A DNA stretch of 20,104 nt from CAZGAQ01 sp964523405 (GCA_964523405.1 CAZGAQ010000057.1:1-20104); one strand, 5' to 3'; shown: positions 1 through 8,466, counted from the stretch's first letter. The notes: generated from the letters alone by a model not told the origin. Numbers and translations are program-made.

Positions 1-1039
1 GCGTCTCGCCGCCGCGGCACTCGCCGACCACAATCCGGTCCGGCCGCATACGCAGCGCGTTGATCAGCAGGTCGCGGATCGTGATGCGGCCCTTGCCTTC
101 GATGTTCGGCGGACGCGTCTCCAGGCGCACCACGTGCGGCTGGCGGAGCTGCAGTTCGGCCGCATCCTCGATCGTCACGATGCGCTCATCGTCGGGGATG
201 AAGCTCGACAGGTTGTTCAGCAGGGTCGTCTTACCGGAGCCGGTGCCGCCGGCGATCAGGATGTTCAGCCCCGCGTGCACGCAGGCCTTGAGGAACTCGA
301 CCATCTCCGGGGCACACGACCGAAAGCGCACGTAATCATCCCAGGTGATCGGGTCCTTGCCAAACCGGCGAATCGACATCGAGGGCCCGTCAATCGCCAG
401 CGGGGGAATGATCGCGTTGACACGGCTCCCGTCCTTGAGGCGGGCGTCCACCATCGGCGACACTTCGTCGCAGCGCCGCCCCAGCGGCGAGACGATCTTG
501 TCGATCACGTGCAGCAGGTGCGCGTTGTCCTTGAACTTCACGTCGGTCAGCGTGAGCTGACCGCCCTTCTCCACGTACACCTGCCGGGGACCGTTGATCA
601 GAATATCCGAGATCAGCGGATCGCCCAGCAAGGTCTCGAGCGGCCCCAGGCCGAAGGTCTCGTCGAGAATCTCCCGGGCCAGCCGCTGCCGCTCGCTGAA
701 GTTCAGCAGCGTATTCGACTCCTCGCACAGCGCGATCACGAGCTGGTGCACCTGCTCCCGGATTTCCTCCGAGGCGTTCTGCGCCAGCTTCGTCATGTCG
801 AGCTGCTCAACCAGCTTGCGGTGAATGTCCGTCTTGAGGGTTTGAAACTTCGCCTGCCGCTCGTCCGCGACCGGGTCGTGCCGCGGACGCGGCGCTTCCG
901 CCGGCTTCGGCGGCGCCTTCGCGGCCGCACCGTTCTCCCCCGCCGGCTTGTCGGCGGGCTTCTCGGCCACAACCGTCGTCGTCGCGGCGGCTTCGGGTTT
1001 CTTCTCGGGTTCCGGCGCCTTGCGCGCAAACAGCGACAT
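1..1039 (-). CDS. cpaF: Tad pilus motor ATPase CpaF/TadA (partial, C-terminus beyond left edge)
   Basis: This is a secretion/pilus ATPase of the VirB11/GspE superfamily that powers Flp pilus assembly at the inner face of the cytoplasmic membrane. 346 residues are visible and the frame is still open at the left edge; family members are usually about 420-500 residues. Residues 1-60 are a low-complexity Ala/Pro/Lys leader. An N-terminal helical domain follows (about 65-250), with the family-typical segments LGPLETLL (131-138) and ILINGP (146-151). The Walker A motif GGTGSGKTT is at 264-272, the Asp-box region IVTIED at 287-292, and Walker B RPDRIVVGE at 332-340. The chosen ATG at 1039 has AGGAGT a few bases upstream. 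It lies 118 bases downstream of the cpaE stop. The Ala/Pro/Lys-rich leader is longer than I would expect, but I cannot rank how unusual that is. Confidence 0.95.
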   Translation of the reverse strand, partial: MSLFARKAPEPEKKPEAAATTTVVAEKPADKPAGENGAAAKAPPKPAEAPRPRHDPVADERQAKFQTLKTDIHRKLVEQLDMTKLAQNASEEIREQVHQLVIALCEESNTLLNFSERQRLAREILDETFGLGPLETLLGDPLISDILINGPRQVYVEKGGQLTLTDVKFKDNAHLLHVIDKIVSPLGRRCDEVSPMVDARLKDGSRVNAIIPPLAIDGPSMSIRRFGKDPITWDDYVRFRSCAPEMVEFLKACVHAGLNILIAGGTGSGKTTLLNNLSSFIPDDERIVTIEDAAELQLRQPHVVRLETRPPNIEGKGRITIRDLLINALRMRPDRIVVGECRGGET

Positions 1040-1157
1040 TACGGACTCCTGTCGTTCCCTGCTCGGCTCGCCCGCGCCGGGCGCGCGCGCCACCTGGGCC
1101 GCGCACGCCCGCGCTTCCCGCCGGGGCCGAGACCCGGCATCCCCTCCCCGCGGCCGC

Positions 1158-2387
1158 TCAGCCGCTCAAGAACGAGAGCCGCTTCTTCTTGCGGGCCTCG
1201 CCATTGCCGCTCTTGTCCACCTCCGCTCCGCCGGCCGACCCGCGCTGCGCGATCGCCTGCGCCATCTGCTGGAACGCCGCCCGGAGCTTCGACTTCGGCG
1301 CGTTTTCCAGGAGCGGCGAGCCGACGTTCACCGCCGTGCTGGCTGTCTTCCAGTCGTCGGGTAACAGCCACTCGATCGACCTTCCCAGCGTCGTTTCCAC
1401 GTCGCCCGGCTCCAGGTACCCGGCGTCCCGTCCCGCCCGGTTGCACACCAGCCGCACCTGCTCCAGGTTGTAGCCCGCCCGCCCCATCTCGCGCAACATC
1501 CGATCGGTGTTGCGTACCGGCGGCACCAGCAATTGCAGCACGATCAGGTACATGTCCGTCATGTCGAACACGGCCCGCGCGGACGGATCGAACCGCACCG
1601 GGCCATCGATCACCACAAAGTCGTAGTGCTCCAGCAGCGCGGCGAACACGCCGGCCACCTGCGCCGCACTGATCCGCGACGCCCGTTCCACGTCCTGCGG
1701 AATCGCCAGCACGTGCACCCCCGTCGGGTGCTTCACCATCACCCGCTCGATCATCTGCGCTTCGATGTGCTCCGGAGTATCGCACAGCTCGGCGATCGTG
1801 TAGGTGGCCTGCGCGTCCAGAAACATCGCCACCTGCCCAAACCGGAAGTCCAGGTCGACCACCGCCACGCGCGGCTTGCCCGGCCCGCCCTCCCACTGGT
1901 CGAGCTGGGCCAGCTCCACCGCCAGATTGGTCGCGATCGTTGTCGCCCCCACCCCCCCGCACGCCGCCACCACCGGCAAGAGCCGCCCCGCGCGTGTAGC
2001 CGTGCTCGGCGCTTCGCGCCCCAGCCGCCGCAGGATGTCGGTCAGTTGCTCGGGCGGAAAGGGCTTCCACAGAAACTCGCGCATCCCCGCCCGCATCGCC
2101 CGCATGACCAGTTCCGCGTCGCGGTCCTCGGTCATCGCGATCGCCGCCAGATGGTCCTTGCGCGCTGTGATCAGCGGCGCCACCAGGTCCATCATCGCCG
2201 CCGGCTGCGGGTCCAGGTGCAGCAGCAGCACTTCCGCCGGAAACTGGGTCAGCGCCTGCGACAGCAGGCCCGGCTCGTCCAGCTCCGCGACGATCTTCAC
2301 CCCTTCCACGCTCAACAGCAGCGCGCGCAGTTCGGGCCCGGCTTCCTCGTCCGTATTCACGACGATGACCCGGACCGGTCTGCTCAC
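1158..2387 (-). CDS. cpaE: CpaE/TadZ-type pilus localisation ATPase-like protein
   Basis: This is a MinD/ParA-superfamily protein with an N-terminal receiver-like domain, the CpaE/TadZ architecture that places Tad pili at the pole or membrane. The GTG start at 2387 is preferred because GGGAG sits 8 bases upstream and the receiver-like strand VRVIVV begins at once; an upstream in-frame extension to 2492 adds only an Arg/Pro-rich leader. The product is 409 residues. The receiver-like domain is about 4-122. The MinD-like domain is about 135-385, with V-V-D-L-D at 176-180 and F-V-V-I-D-G at 257-262. The P-loop reads C-G-G-V-G-A-T-T at 143-150, so both the MinD signature lysine and the P-loop lysine are absent. 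Atypical Walker A motifs are known in TadZ/CpaE, so this probably reflects family divergence, but loss of both lysines is notable. The C-terminus is Lys/Arg-rich. Confidence 0.9.
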   Translation of the reverse strand: MSRPVRVIVVNTDEEAGPELRALLLSVEGVKIVAELDEPGLLSQALTQFPAEVLLLHLDPQPAAMMDLVAPLITARKDHLAAIAMTEDRDAELVMRAMRAGMREFLWKPFPPEQLTDILRRLGREAPSTATRAGRLLPVVAACGGVGATTIATNLAVELAQLDQWEGGPGKPRVAVVDLDFRFGQVAMFLDAQATYTIAELCDTPEHIEAQMIERVMVKHPTGVHVLAIPQDVERASRISAAQVAGVFAALLEHYDFVVIDGPVRFDPSARAVFDMTDMYLIVLQLLVPPVRNTDRMLREMGRAGYNLEQVRLVCNRAGRDAGYLEPGDVETTLGRSIEWLLPDDWKTASTAVNVGSPLLENAPKSKLRAAFQQMAQAIAQRGSAGGAEVDKSGNGEARKKKRLSFLSG

Positions 2388-2532
2388 GTTCGCACTCCCG
2401 GGGCGCCACCACGCCCGGACCGTGGACCGCGGCGACCGTTCGTCGCCTGCGGCCCACGGCTCCGCTGCGCGTGGTTCGTGATGCCGCGCCAAAGCGCCGG
2501 CGGCCGCTCATGGCCCGCCGCCGCCCGCCGGC

Positions 2533-4326
2533 TTACTCAATCAGGGACACGGGCCGTTTGCCGCCCAGCGTCCGGAAAATCGCCTCCAACTCGGCCGCGT
2601 ACGTCTCCGGCGTCCCTTCCGCATGGAAGTGCTCGCCGCGGCCAATCGTCGCAATCTCCGTCATCAACTCGACATCGGCATCCGAGCCGACGCTGACGGT
2701 GTAGATGCGCATGCCGTCGTCGGCGGCCTGCTGGGCCACACTCTTCACCCAGTTATCGATCGCCGCGCTGCCGCTGGACACGAAGTTGCCGTACTGATCC
2801 ACGTTCGGCTTGCCGTCCGACATGAGCATGATGATCTTCGCGGACGCCTTGCGGGCCCGCGCCGAGTTCAGCTCGTTGTACGCCGTCAACAGGCCACCAC
2901 CCATGCAGGTCGTGCTGTTGTAGTGCCCCGCCTGCATCTGGTAGAGCCGGTTCGGCACGCTCTGCAGCGTCCGCGACAGGTTCACCTCATGCCGCGCCGT
3001 GGTGCCGAAAATCTCCAGCGACATCTGGTCCAGACTGTCCAGCGCCACGATGTCGTTGGTCATCGCCTGCACGGCATCCTTGACCGCGTACACCGGCTGC
3101 TCCGGCGTCGCCCACAGATTGGTCGTCTGGTTGTACTGCGCTTCATTCTCCAGCAGGAAGTTGGTGTACGTCTTCGGGCCGAAACGGTACTTGAAGCTCG
3201 AGCTGGCGCCCGACATCTCGGTGCTCGACGACACGTAGCTCAGGTAGTTCGCCCAGGTCCAGCCCGACCGGTACGACGGATACGCCGCCCACGTCAGCTC
3301 GCCATCCTGGACGACCGTGTCACCGTTACCGCCCGGCGTGCCGCCCGTGCGGCCGCTCTTCCAGCTCGCCAGGCCGACGATCACCGCCGCCCGGTTCCGC
3401 CACTGGTTCGAGTAGCTCGAGTCCTTGCCACCCGACTTCAGACACGTGACCTCGTCCGCGCTGTAGCCGCGACTGGTCAGACTGGTCGTCACCGCCGCGA
3501 CCGTGCACGTGCTGCTCTTGGGGATGTACCACAGCCCCGCATCCGTCGTCGGAGTGTACGTCTCCGGCGTGATCGGACTGCCCCACGCGCTCAACACGCC
3601 CACTGCCGGGCCCGTGTCGCCCGCGTACGCCGAGTCCGCTTCACTGGCCGGCGGCACGTACGGATAGCTCGGCGCCGGCCCGTCCAACGCACACCAGATG
3701 TCCCGCAGGTTCACCTGGATGCCGTCGCGCCAGTCGCCGCGCTCGCCCTGGTAACGCTTGAAGTGCATCACTTCGCTGTCGTCATTCATCGAACCGGACA
3801 GGTCGATCACGACCGAAATGTCGCGGGGAATCAGCACCGCCGAGGACTTCGCCTCCAGCGTCTGATTCACCACGCCGAAAACCTGCGCGAACGTCAGCGG
3901 CACGCTGATGCACGGGCGCTCGCCCTCATTCAGCGAGTGCACGTGCCGCAAGTGGACGCGCACTGCGTCCCACTTTTCCGCCGCCGCCTCGAAGTGGTAC
4001 CGGTCGCCGGACGTGTTCGGCACGGCCCGGCCCAGCTCCACATCCTCGTCGTACACCGCCGGCGTCAGCCCGAGCACCTTGTTGGCACTCGCGTACGTGT
4101 CGGCGGCGCTGACCACTTCCGCCCGCACGTCACCGTTCGTCATCAGCACCGACGCCGCCGCCAGCGCGGCTGCGTCCGCCGACACCTGCAGTTCCGTCTG
4201 GGCCGTGTACAGCATGCCAATGTCCACGACGAGCGCGGCCATGCCGAGCACGAGCGTGGACGACACCGCGACCTGCACCACTACCACGGCGCGGCGCTGT
4301 TTCGCCATCCCTCTCCACCTGCGCAT
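2533..4326 (-). CDS. tadG: TadG-like pilus protein with von Willebrand A domain
   Basis: This protein has a TadE/TadG-like N-terminus fused to a VWA domain, and is probably a Tad minor pilin or tip/adhesion component exposed outside the cell. The ATG at 4326 follows a strong GGAGGTG, giving 597 residues; an in-frame extension to 4374 has no better signal. Residues 13-40 form one hydrophobic helix after a basic start, followed by the Ala-rich helix typical of TadG-like proteins (to about 60). The VWA MIDAS motif D-L-S-G-S is at 175-179. The matching Thr region is S-T-T-C-M-G-G-G (471-478), and the last metal-site Asp lies in M-S-D-G (502, D503). About 225 residues rich in Tyr, Ser, Trp and Gly (about 185-410) are inserted between the first MIDAS strand and the next helix. 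Four cysteines in or near the insert could form disulfides. It lies in the operon between cpaC and cpaE. Confidence 0.88.
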   Translation of the reverse strand: MRRWRGMAKQRRAVVVVQVAVSSTLVLGMAALVVDIGMLYTAQTELQVSADAAALAAASVLMTNGDVRAEVVSAADTYASANKVLGLTPAVYDEDVELGRAVPNTSGDRYHFEAAAEKWDAVRVHLRHVHSLNEGERPCISVPLTFAQVFGVVNQTLEAKSSAVLIPRDISVVIDLSGSMNDDSEVMHFKRYQGERGDWRDGIQVNLRDIWCALDGPAPSYPYVPPASEADSAYAGDTGPAVGVLSAWGSPITPETYTPTTDAGLWYIPKSSTCTVAAVTTSLTSRGYSADEVTCLKSGGKDSSYSNQWRNRAAVIVGLASWKSGRTGGTPGGNGDTVVQDGELTWAAYPSYRSGWTWANYLSYVSSSTEMSGASSSFKYRFGPKTYTNFLLENEAQYNQTTNLWATPEQPVYAVKDAVQAMTNDIVALDSLDQMSLEIFGTTARHEVNLSRTLQSVPNRLYQMQAGHYNSTTCMGGGLLTAYNELNSARARKASAKIIMLMSDGKPNVDQYGNFVSSGSAAIDNWVKSVAQQAADDGMRIYTVSVGSDADVELMTEIATIGRGEHFHAEGTPETYAAELEAIFRTLGGKRPVSLIE

Positions 4327-4509
4327 CTTTACACCTCCGGAGTTTCCCGAACCTCTCTCCACGAACCACACCACCTCGCGAATTCAAGCTGTCGGGAAGC
4401 TCGTCCCGGACCGCGCACCCCCGCGGGGTGCTCGCCACGGTCCACGGCACGGCCACGGTCACGCTCACGCGCCCGCGGCCCAGCTTGTGCCCGGCTCGGC
4501 CAGAGCCGC

Positions 4510-6087
4510 TCACACGCCTTCGTTGGCGCCCGCGGGCCCGATGGGACCCCGCAGACGCGCACCCGTCGCGGGCGCCGCGCTCGGCGCCGCCGACGGCTGT
4601 GCTCCGGCCCGGGGTTCCGGCTGGGCGGGTTTACCGCCGCCTTCGCCGTCCAGTTTCCCGAGCCCGAACAGTTCCCAGTCGTTCGGCGCGATGTGCTTCG
4701 CGCCCGGCACGTACGTCACCTGGTCCGGATTCAGCGGCGCCACCAGTTCCGGCGTCACCAGCACGACCAGTTCCGTTTCACTCGCCTTGTAGTCCTGCGA
4801 GCTGAACAAGGCGCCCAGCACTGGCAGATCGCCCAGCCCCGGCACCTTGCCGCTGACCGCGCGCGTCTTCTCGCTCAGCAGCCCGCCGATCGCGAAAGTC
4901 TGCCCGGGGCCCAGCTCCACCACCGTCTCCACCCGCCGCTGCGTCAGCCCCGGAATCACGTACCCCGTGATCGTCACGGCGTTCGTGTAGTCCGGCTCGC
5001 TCACCTCCGGCGCCACCCGCAGTCGGATCACATCCTGCCCCAGCACCGTCGGCGTGAAGTTCAGCCGCACGCCAAACTCGCGGAACTCGATCGTCACCGA
5101 GTCACGCTGCGGCACGGGCACCGGAAACTCCCCGCCCGCCAGAAACGTCGCTTCCTGACCGCTGATCGTCACCAGGTTCGGCTCCGCCAGCACACGCAGC
5201 AGGCCGTTCTCCCGCAACGCCTGGATGAAAATCTGCATCTGCACGCCCGGGAAACCCAGACTCAGCGTCGGCTTCGTGCCCAGCGGCAGACCGTTCTGCG
5301 AGTCCGTCCCGAACGGGATCGCCGGGGCGTTCTCCCCGCCCACGCGGTAGCCTTTGGCCGCCCCGATGTTCGCCGGGTTGATGCCGTAAAGCTGGTTCAC
5401 CGCGAACATGTCCGGCAGCCCGCTCCCGCCCATCCAGCCGTTGAAGCCGAGTTGGCGGGTCGCCGTCCGGTTCACTTCTGCGACCGTGCAGCGCAGCAAC
5501 ACTTGCTGCACGCCCGCCACCGTCATCTGATTGATGACCTGCTTCGAGTAGATGCCGGCAATCTGCATGATCCGCTCGGCCGACTCGGGATCGGGTACCA
5601 GGCCCGAGATCACCACCGTGTCCAGGATGCCCGACGCCCGGACCTTGGCCCGCGGCACGGCCTGGTTGATGCTGTTCTGCAGCCGCGCCAGGTCCAGGTC
5701 CACGGCAACCGTGAACACCCGCCGCGCGCCGCCGTCCAGCACCACAATGAGCTGCGTCGTCCCGTAGCTCTTGCCGTTCACCAGAATCTGCTTGGGCGAC
5801 ATCGGCGTGGCGTCCGCAATGGCCGCATTGGCCACCCGCACTTCGCTCACCGCCATGTTGAAGTCCACCAGCACGCCCTGGTTCACCGGCACCGACACCA
5901 TCTGCTGCGCCGCCGGCGCCTCGGTCACGGTGAACTGGACGTCCGCGGCCGGACCGCTGGCCGGCAGCGCGCCATCGCCCGCCCAACCGGCCGGCGCGGC
6001 CCCCAGGGCCAACAGCAGGCCCGCAACGACTCCCCCCCGGGCCGCACGCCATGCGCGGCGTCGATCTGGCAGTGACTGTGCTTTCAT
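4510..6087 (-). CDS. cpaC: Tad pilus secretin CpaC/RcpA (type II/III secretin family)
   Basis: This is the outer-membrane secretin that forms the channel for the Flp pilus. At 525 residues it has near-usual family length. A signal peptide is visible (basic start, hydrophobic core at 20-33, likely cleavage near A-G-W-A at 33-36). The pilus-type N-domain spans about 55-130, with the family-typical K-S-Y-G-T-T-Q-L (106-113). A BON-like segment lies at about 130-200. The secretin core follows, including L-A-E-P-N-L (300-305, from R-V-L-A-E-P) and the signature V-P-G-L-G-D-L-P-V-L-G-A-L-F (415-428), then L-V-V-L-V-T-P (440-446). The C-terminal tail is Pro/Ala/Gly-rich. The ATG overlaps the cpaB stop as ATGA, and AAGGAG lies 8 bases upstream inside the end of cpaB, so translation is probably coupled. 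The presence of a secretin supports a true outer membrane. Confidence 0.95.
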   Translation of the reverse strand: MKAQSLPDRRRAWRAARGGVVAGLLLALGAAPAGWAGDGALPASGPAADVQFTVTEAPAAQQMVSVPVNQGVLVDFNMAVSEVRVANAAIADATPMSPKQILVNGKSYGTTQLIVVLDGGARRVFTVAVDLDLARLQNSINQAVPRAKVRASGILDTVVISGLVPDPESAERIMQIAGIYSKQVINQMTVAGVQQVLLRCTVAEVNRTATRQLGFNGWMGGSGLPDMFAVNQLYGINPANIGAAKGYRVGGENAPAIPFGTDSQNGLPLGTKPTLSLGFPGVQMQIFIQALRENGLLRVLAEPNLVTISGQEATFLAGGEFPVPVPQRDSVTIEFREFGVRLNFTPTVLGQDVIRLRVAPEVSEPDYTNAVTITGYVIPGLTQRRVETVVELGPGQTFAIGGLLSEKTRAVSGKVPGLGDLPVLGALFSSQDYKASETELVVLVTPELVAPLNPDQVTYVPGAKHIAPNDWELFGLGKLDGEGGGKPAQPEPRAGAQPSAAPSAAPATGARLRGPIGPAGANEGV

Positions 6088-7196
6088 TCGTGGGGCTCCT
6101 TGGGCTCCGAGGGCACGTCCGGAGTGGACTTGGCCGGGTCAGCCGGCGCGGGGGTCGGGCTCGCTTCCGCACTCGGCGGAGGCGCGCTGGGTGCCGGCGT
6201 TGCCGACGCAGGCGGGGCCGGGTTGGCCGGGGCCTGCTCACGCGAGTCACGGCTGCGGAACCGCACCGTCTCCCGCGTCTGTCCGCGATACACCGACACC
6301 TCCCAGGGTTGCGCCGGCGCGCGGCGCGGCAGGCGGGCCTGCAGGGACTCCATCAGTCCCGGCCCGTTCCCCGGGGCGAATTTGCTCTGCATCCAGTTCA
6401 CGATCGAGAAACCCGGCTTGGCCGGACCGCTCGGACCCGCCGGCTTCTCCGCCGGCGCCGCCGCATTGCGGTCCCAAAGCTGCTGCTCGCTCACCCGCCC
6501 GTCGGCGGAAACCTTGCCGCCGTCGGCGTCGTTGCGCAGACTCAGCTTGATCCGCCCCTTCTGCTCCGCCAGGAGCAGCTTCGGCACGTCATCCGGCTGC
6601 ACGAACAGCGTGATCGCGCGCACCGTCCGCGCCGCCGTCTTCTCGTCCGCCGCCTCGGCCTTGTCCCGCACGACGCTCAGGCGCGGCCCCACCGCCGCCA
6701 CCTCGACGTTCTCCACGAGCGTCCGGGCCAGCGTCTCCTGACCCCGTTCCGTCCGCACGTTGAACGAGCCGACCACGTCCACAAACGAGCCGGGCTCGAG
6801 GTGGTAATCCACACCCGAGCTCTCGTCGATCTTCACCGCCACCGCCCGGAAGCCGGGCTTGACGTAAATCCCCGCCCGCGCCCCCTTGGCCAGGAGCATG
6901 TCCTCCAGGATCGGCAGCCCGGCCGGCGCATCCAGCCGGGGCACCCGCCCGATCACCTGCTCCTTCTCTTTCAGCGCCCCCTTCGGCACAAGCTGCGCCG
7001 GGAACGAGACGGCGTGCACCATCTCTTCCGTAATCTCGGTCCCGCGCGGAATATCCGTCTGGGCGGCCCAGACCGTCACGCTGGCAACCGGCTGCTGCGC
7101 CCCGCGGGCACTCTTCAGGGTGTTGAACCCCATCCACAGGGCAAAGCCGCCGATCCCCAGACCGGCGACGAGCGGTATGAGAGCTTTTCCGTTCAT
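6084..7196 (-). CDS. cpaB: Flp pilus assembly protein CpaB/RcpC
   Basis: This is a periplasmic, membrane-anchored partner of the secretin in Tad pili. It is 370 residues, longer than many CpaB proteins (about 250-300) because of its C-terminal tail. A single N-terminal membrane helix covers about 5-23. A SAF-like domain follows (about 38-105, with D-I-P-R-G-T-E-I at 48-55 and the P-A-G-L-P-I-L segment at 91-97), then the RcpC-type domain (about 108-225, with V-K-I-D-E-S-S-G-V at 121-129). Residues 245-370 are Pro/Ala/Glu-rich and probably disordered. The ATG at 7196 has AGGAAGG 7 bases upstream. The gene ends in a 4-base overlap with cpaC and lies 129 bases downstream of tadE. The proline-rich tail could cross the periplasmic gap to the secretin, but that is inference. 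Confidence 0.92.
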   Translation of the reverse strand: MNGKALIPLVAGLGIGGFALWMGFNTLKSARGAQQPVASVTVWAAQTDIPRGTEITEEMVHAVSFPAQLVPKGALKEKEQVIGRVPRLDAPAGLPILEDMLLAKGARAGIYVKPGFRAVAVKIDESSGVDYHLEPGSFVDVVGSFNVRTERGQETLARTLVENVEVAAVGPRLSVVRDKAEAADEKTAARTVRAITLFVQPDDVPKLLLAEQKGRIKLSLRNDADGGKVSADGRVSEQQLWDRNAAAPAEKPAGPSGPAKPGFSIVNWMQSKFAPGNGPGLMESLQARLPRRAPAQPWEVSVYRGQTRETVRFRSRDSREQAPANPAPPASATPAPSAPPPSAEASPTPAPADPAKSTPDVPSEPKEPHE

Positions 7197-7325
7197 GCGT
7201 CATCCTTCCTGACACGGCGGCGCCACAGGCCTCGTGCCCGTGGACAGGCTGATTCCGCCTGAGCACCCGGGCCGGCGCGCATCCGCACCGGCCGCTTCTC
7301 CCGCTCCGCTCGGCCAGACCCCGCG

Positions 7326-7727
7326 TTAGTCGAGGCCCTCCTTTCTCATCGAACAAGTCGCGCCGAGATTGAAGTTCGTGCTACCGAAGTAGCCGCCCAG
7401 CAGCGACACCTGCGAGTACGGCACCGTCACCGACACGCGCTCGGTCGGATTGTCGACCGTCGCCCGCGTCAGCGTCGTCGTCGCGTTCAGGCTCAGCGGA
7501 TTCAGGTACTCGTTGATCCGCGCCTGAATGTCCGCGTTCGACGATCCCGGCAACGCCGCGATCCGGGCGCCCTCCCGGGCTGCCGTCACCAGCGATTGCC
7601 GCACCGTGAACGCGTACCCAAACTCAATAATCCCAAACAACATCGTCAGCAGCAGCGGCGTCACCACCGCCATTTCCACTGCGGCCGCCCCAAGGCGGCG
7701 CTTCTTTCCGGGCCTGCACCTGATCAC
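7326..7727 (-). CDS. tadE: TadE-like minor pilin (pseudopilin)
   Basis: This is a TadE-family minor pilin of 133 residues. The GTG at 7727 is preferred over an upstream TTG at 7733. GGAGG precedes the GTG by 6 bases, and the GTG overlaps the cpaA stop in a GTGA arrangement, whereas the TTG would overlap the ribosome site itself. The N-terminus shows a basic leader, then a pseudopilin-type processing site: G13 followed by A-A-A-V-E, with Glu at +5, and the hydrophobic helix to about residue 40. The next stretch V-T-A-A-R-E-G-A-R (47-55) is characteristic of TadE. Processing by the CpaA peptidase encoded just upstream is expected. The rest of the protein is a short Thr/Asn-rich domain with one cysteine (C125). 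Confidence 0.9.
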   Translation of the reverse strand: MIRCRPGKKRRLGAAAVEMAVVTPLLLTMLFGIIEFGYAFTVRQSLVTAAREGARIAALPGSSNADIQARINEYLNPLSLNATTTLTRATVDNPTERVSVTVPYSQVSLLGGYFGSTNFNLGATCSMRKEGLD

Positions 7728-8290
7728 AGCCAACCTCCGAAGTAGTGCGTTAACAACACTCCCAACGTCCCTGCCGTCAGCGGTACGCCGTACGGCAACA
7801 GTTGACTCGTGTTCCCGAACGTCTTCGCCCCGCCAAACTCCCCGAACGCCGTGTCAAAGCGGCGCATCTTCGTCATGATCGTCTGCATGTTCGTGTACGC
7901 ATGCACCGCCCGCCCCGTGGAGAAGATCATGACCAGCGCCACCACCCCACCCACCAGCGCCCCGGCTGCAAAGCTCAGCAGCGTCAGCCACGGACCGAGC
8001 CAGCAGCCGATGGCCGCCATCAGCTTGACATCGCCGGCTCCCATCCCGTGCATCAGCCAAGGTACGATAAGAACGCCGAATCCGACCGCCAGCCCCAGCA
8101 GCCCCCACGCCACACCGCCCCGCCCCGCTTGAAACCACCCGAAATACGCCCCTTGCGCCGCCAAGCCCAGGGCCGCAATCGTGGCATTGAGCCAGTTCGG
8201 CACCCGGCGTTGGGCGTAGTCAATCCAGGAAGCGTAGAGCACGCCCGGAATCAGCAGCGCGAGTGTGATTTCCCAGTACCCGATGCTCAT
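7724..8290 (-). CDS. cpaA: Prepilin peptidase CpaA/TadV (A24 aspartic peptidase)
   Basis: This polytopic inner-membrane peptidase should cleave the Flp prepilin and TadE pseudopilin. It is 188 residues, in the range for short CpaA enzymes that lack the methyltransferase domain. The two catalytic aspartates of the A24 family are visible: D24 in W-I-D-Y-A-Q-R-R-V-P-N and D87 in G-M-G-A-G-D-V-K (the GxGD motif). Hydrophobic helices cover about 8-22, 35-50, 60-80, 98-122 and 168-182. The ATG start at 8290 has only a weak upstream purine stretch (AGGG); the N-terminus fits the family, so I keep it. The stop overlaps the tadE start. The gene is separated from flp by 176 bases containing a strong hairpin. 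Confidence 0.93.
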   Translation of the reverse strand: MSIGYWEITLALLIPGVLYASWIDYAQRRVPNWLNATIAALGLAAQGAYFGWFQAGRGGVAWGLLGLAVGFGVLIVPWLMHGMGAGDVKLMAAIGCWLGPWLTLLSFAAGALVGGVVALVMIFSTGRAVHAYTNMQTIMTKMRRFDTAFGEFGGAKTFGNTSQLLPYGVPLTAGTLGVLLTHYFGGWL

Positions 8291-8387
8291 GGTCTACCCT
8301 GTGTTGTCGTGTCCCTGCACGGGAAGCGTCGCCGCTTCGCCGGTCTCCCCTTTACATCGGACGTTCCGACCGGCAAGGTCACAAACA

Positions 8388-8426
8388 CGGGCGGCGGTCA
8401 CCGCACTCTGGCGATGCCGCCGCCCG
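8388..8426 (-). terminator. Hairpin between flp and cpaA, possible leaky terminator
   Basis: A perfect 10-bp inverted repeat (CGGGCGGCGG at 8388-8397 and CCGCCGCCCG at 8417-8426) with a 19-base loop lies about 40 bases downstream of the flp stop on the minus strand. After the hairpin the minus strand reads TGTTTGTGACC, a weak U-rich tail. It may partly terminate or protect the pilin transcript so that pilin is made in excess over the machinery. GC-rich DNA forms such hairpins by chance, although 10 perfect pairs is above background. Confidence 0.35.
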
Positions 8427-8466
8427 ATAGCCTTCGGTCGAGACGACTGCCTCGCCGCCCTGTCTA

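Noticed and set aside
4415..4431. 7-bp hairpin (GCACCCC / GGGGTGC) between cpaC and the tadG-like gene as a terminator
   Set aside because: It has no U-tract on the transcribed strand and a 3-base loop; short GC hairpins are common by chance here, and the operon appears to continue.
2623..6075. A plus-strand open frame of 1150 codons opposite the Tad genes
   Set aside because: It is antisense to three well-supported genes, is extremely Arg/His/Pro-rich and has no domain-like composition. Long antisense frames are expected where third positions are nearly all G/C.
7270..7293. GGCCGG / CCGGCC inverted repeat between tadE and cpaB
   Set aside because: It has only 6 pairs of a very common GC word, with no tail; not distinguishable from background.
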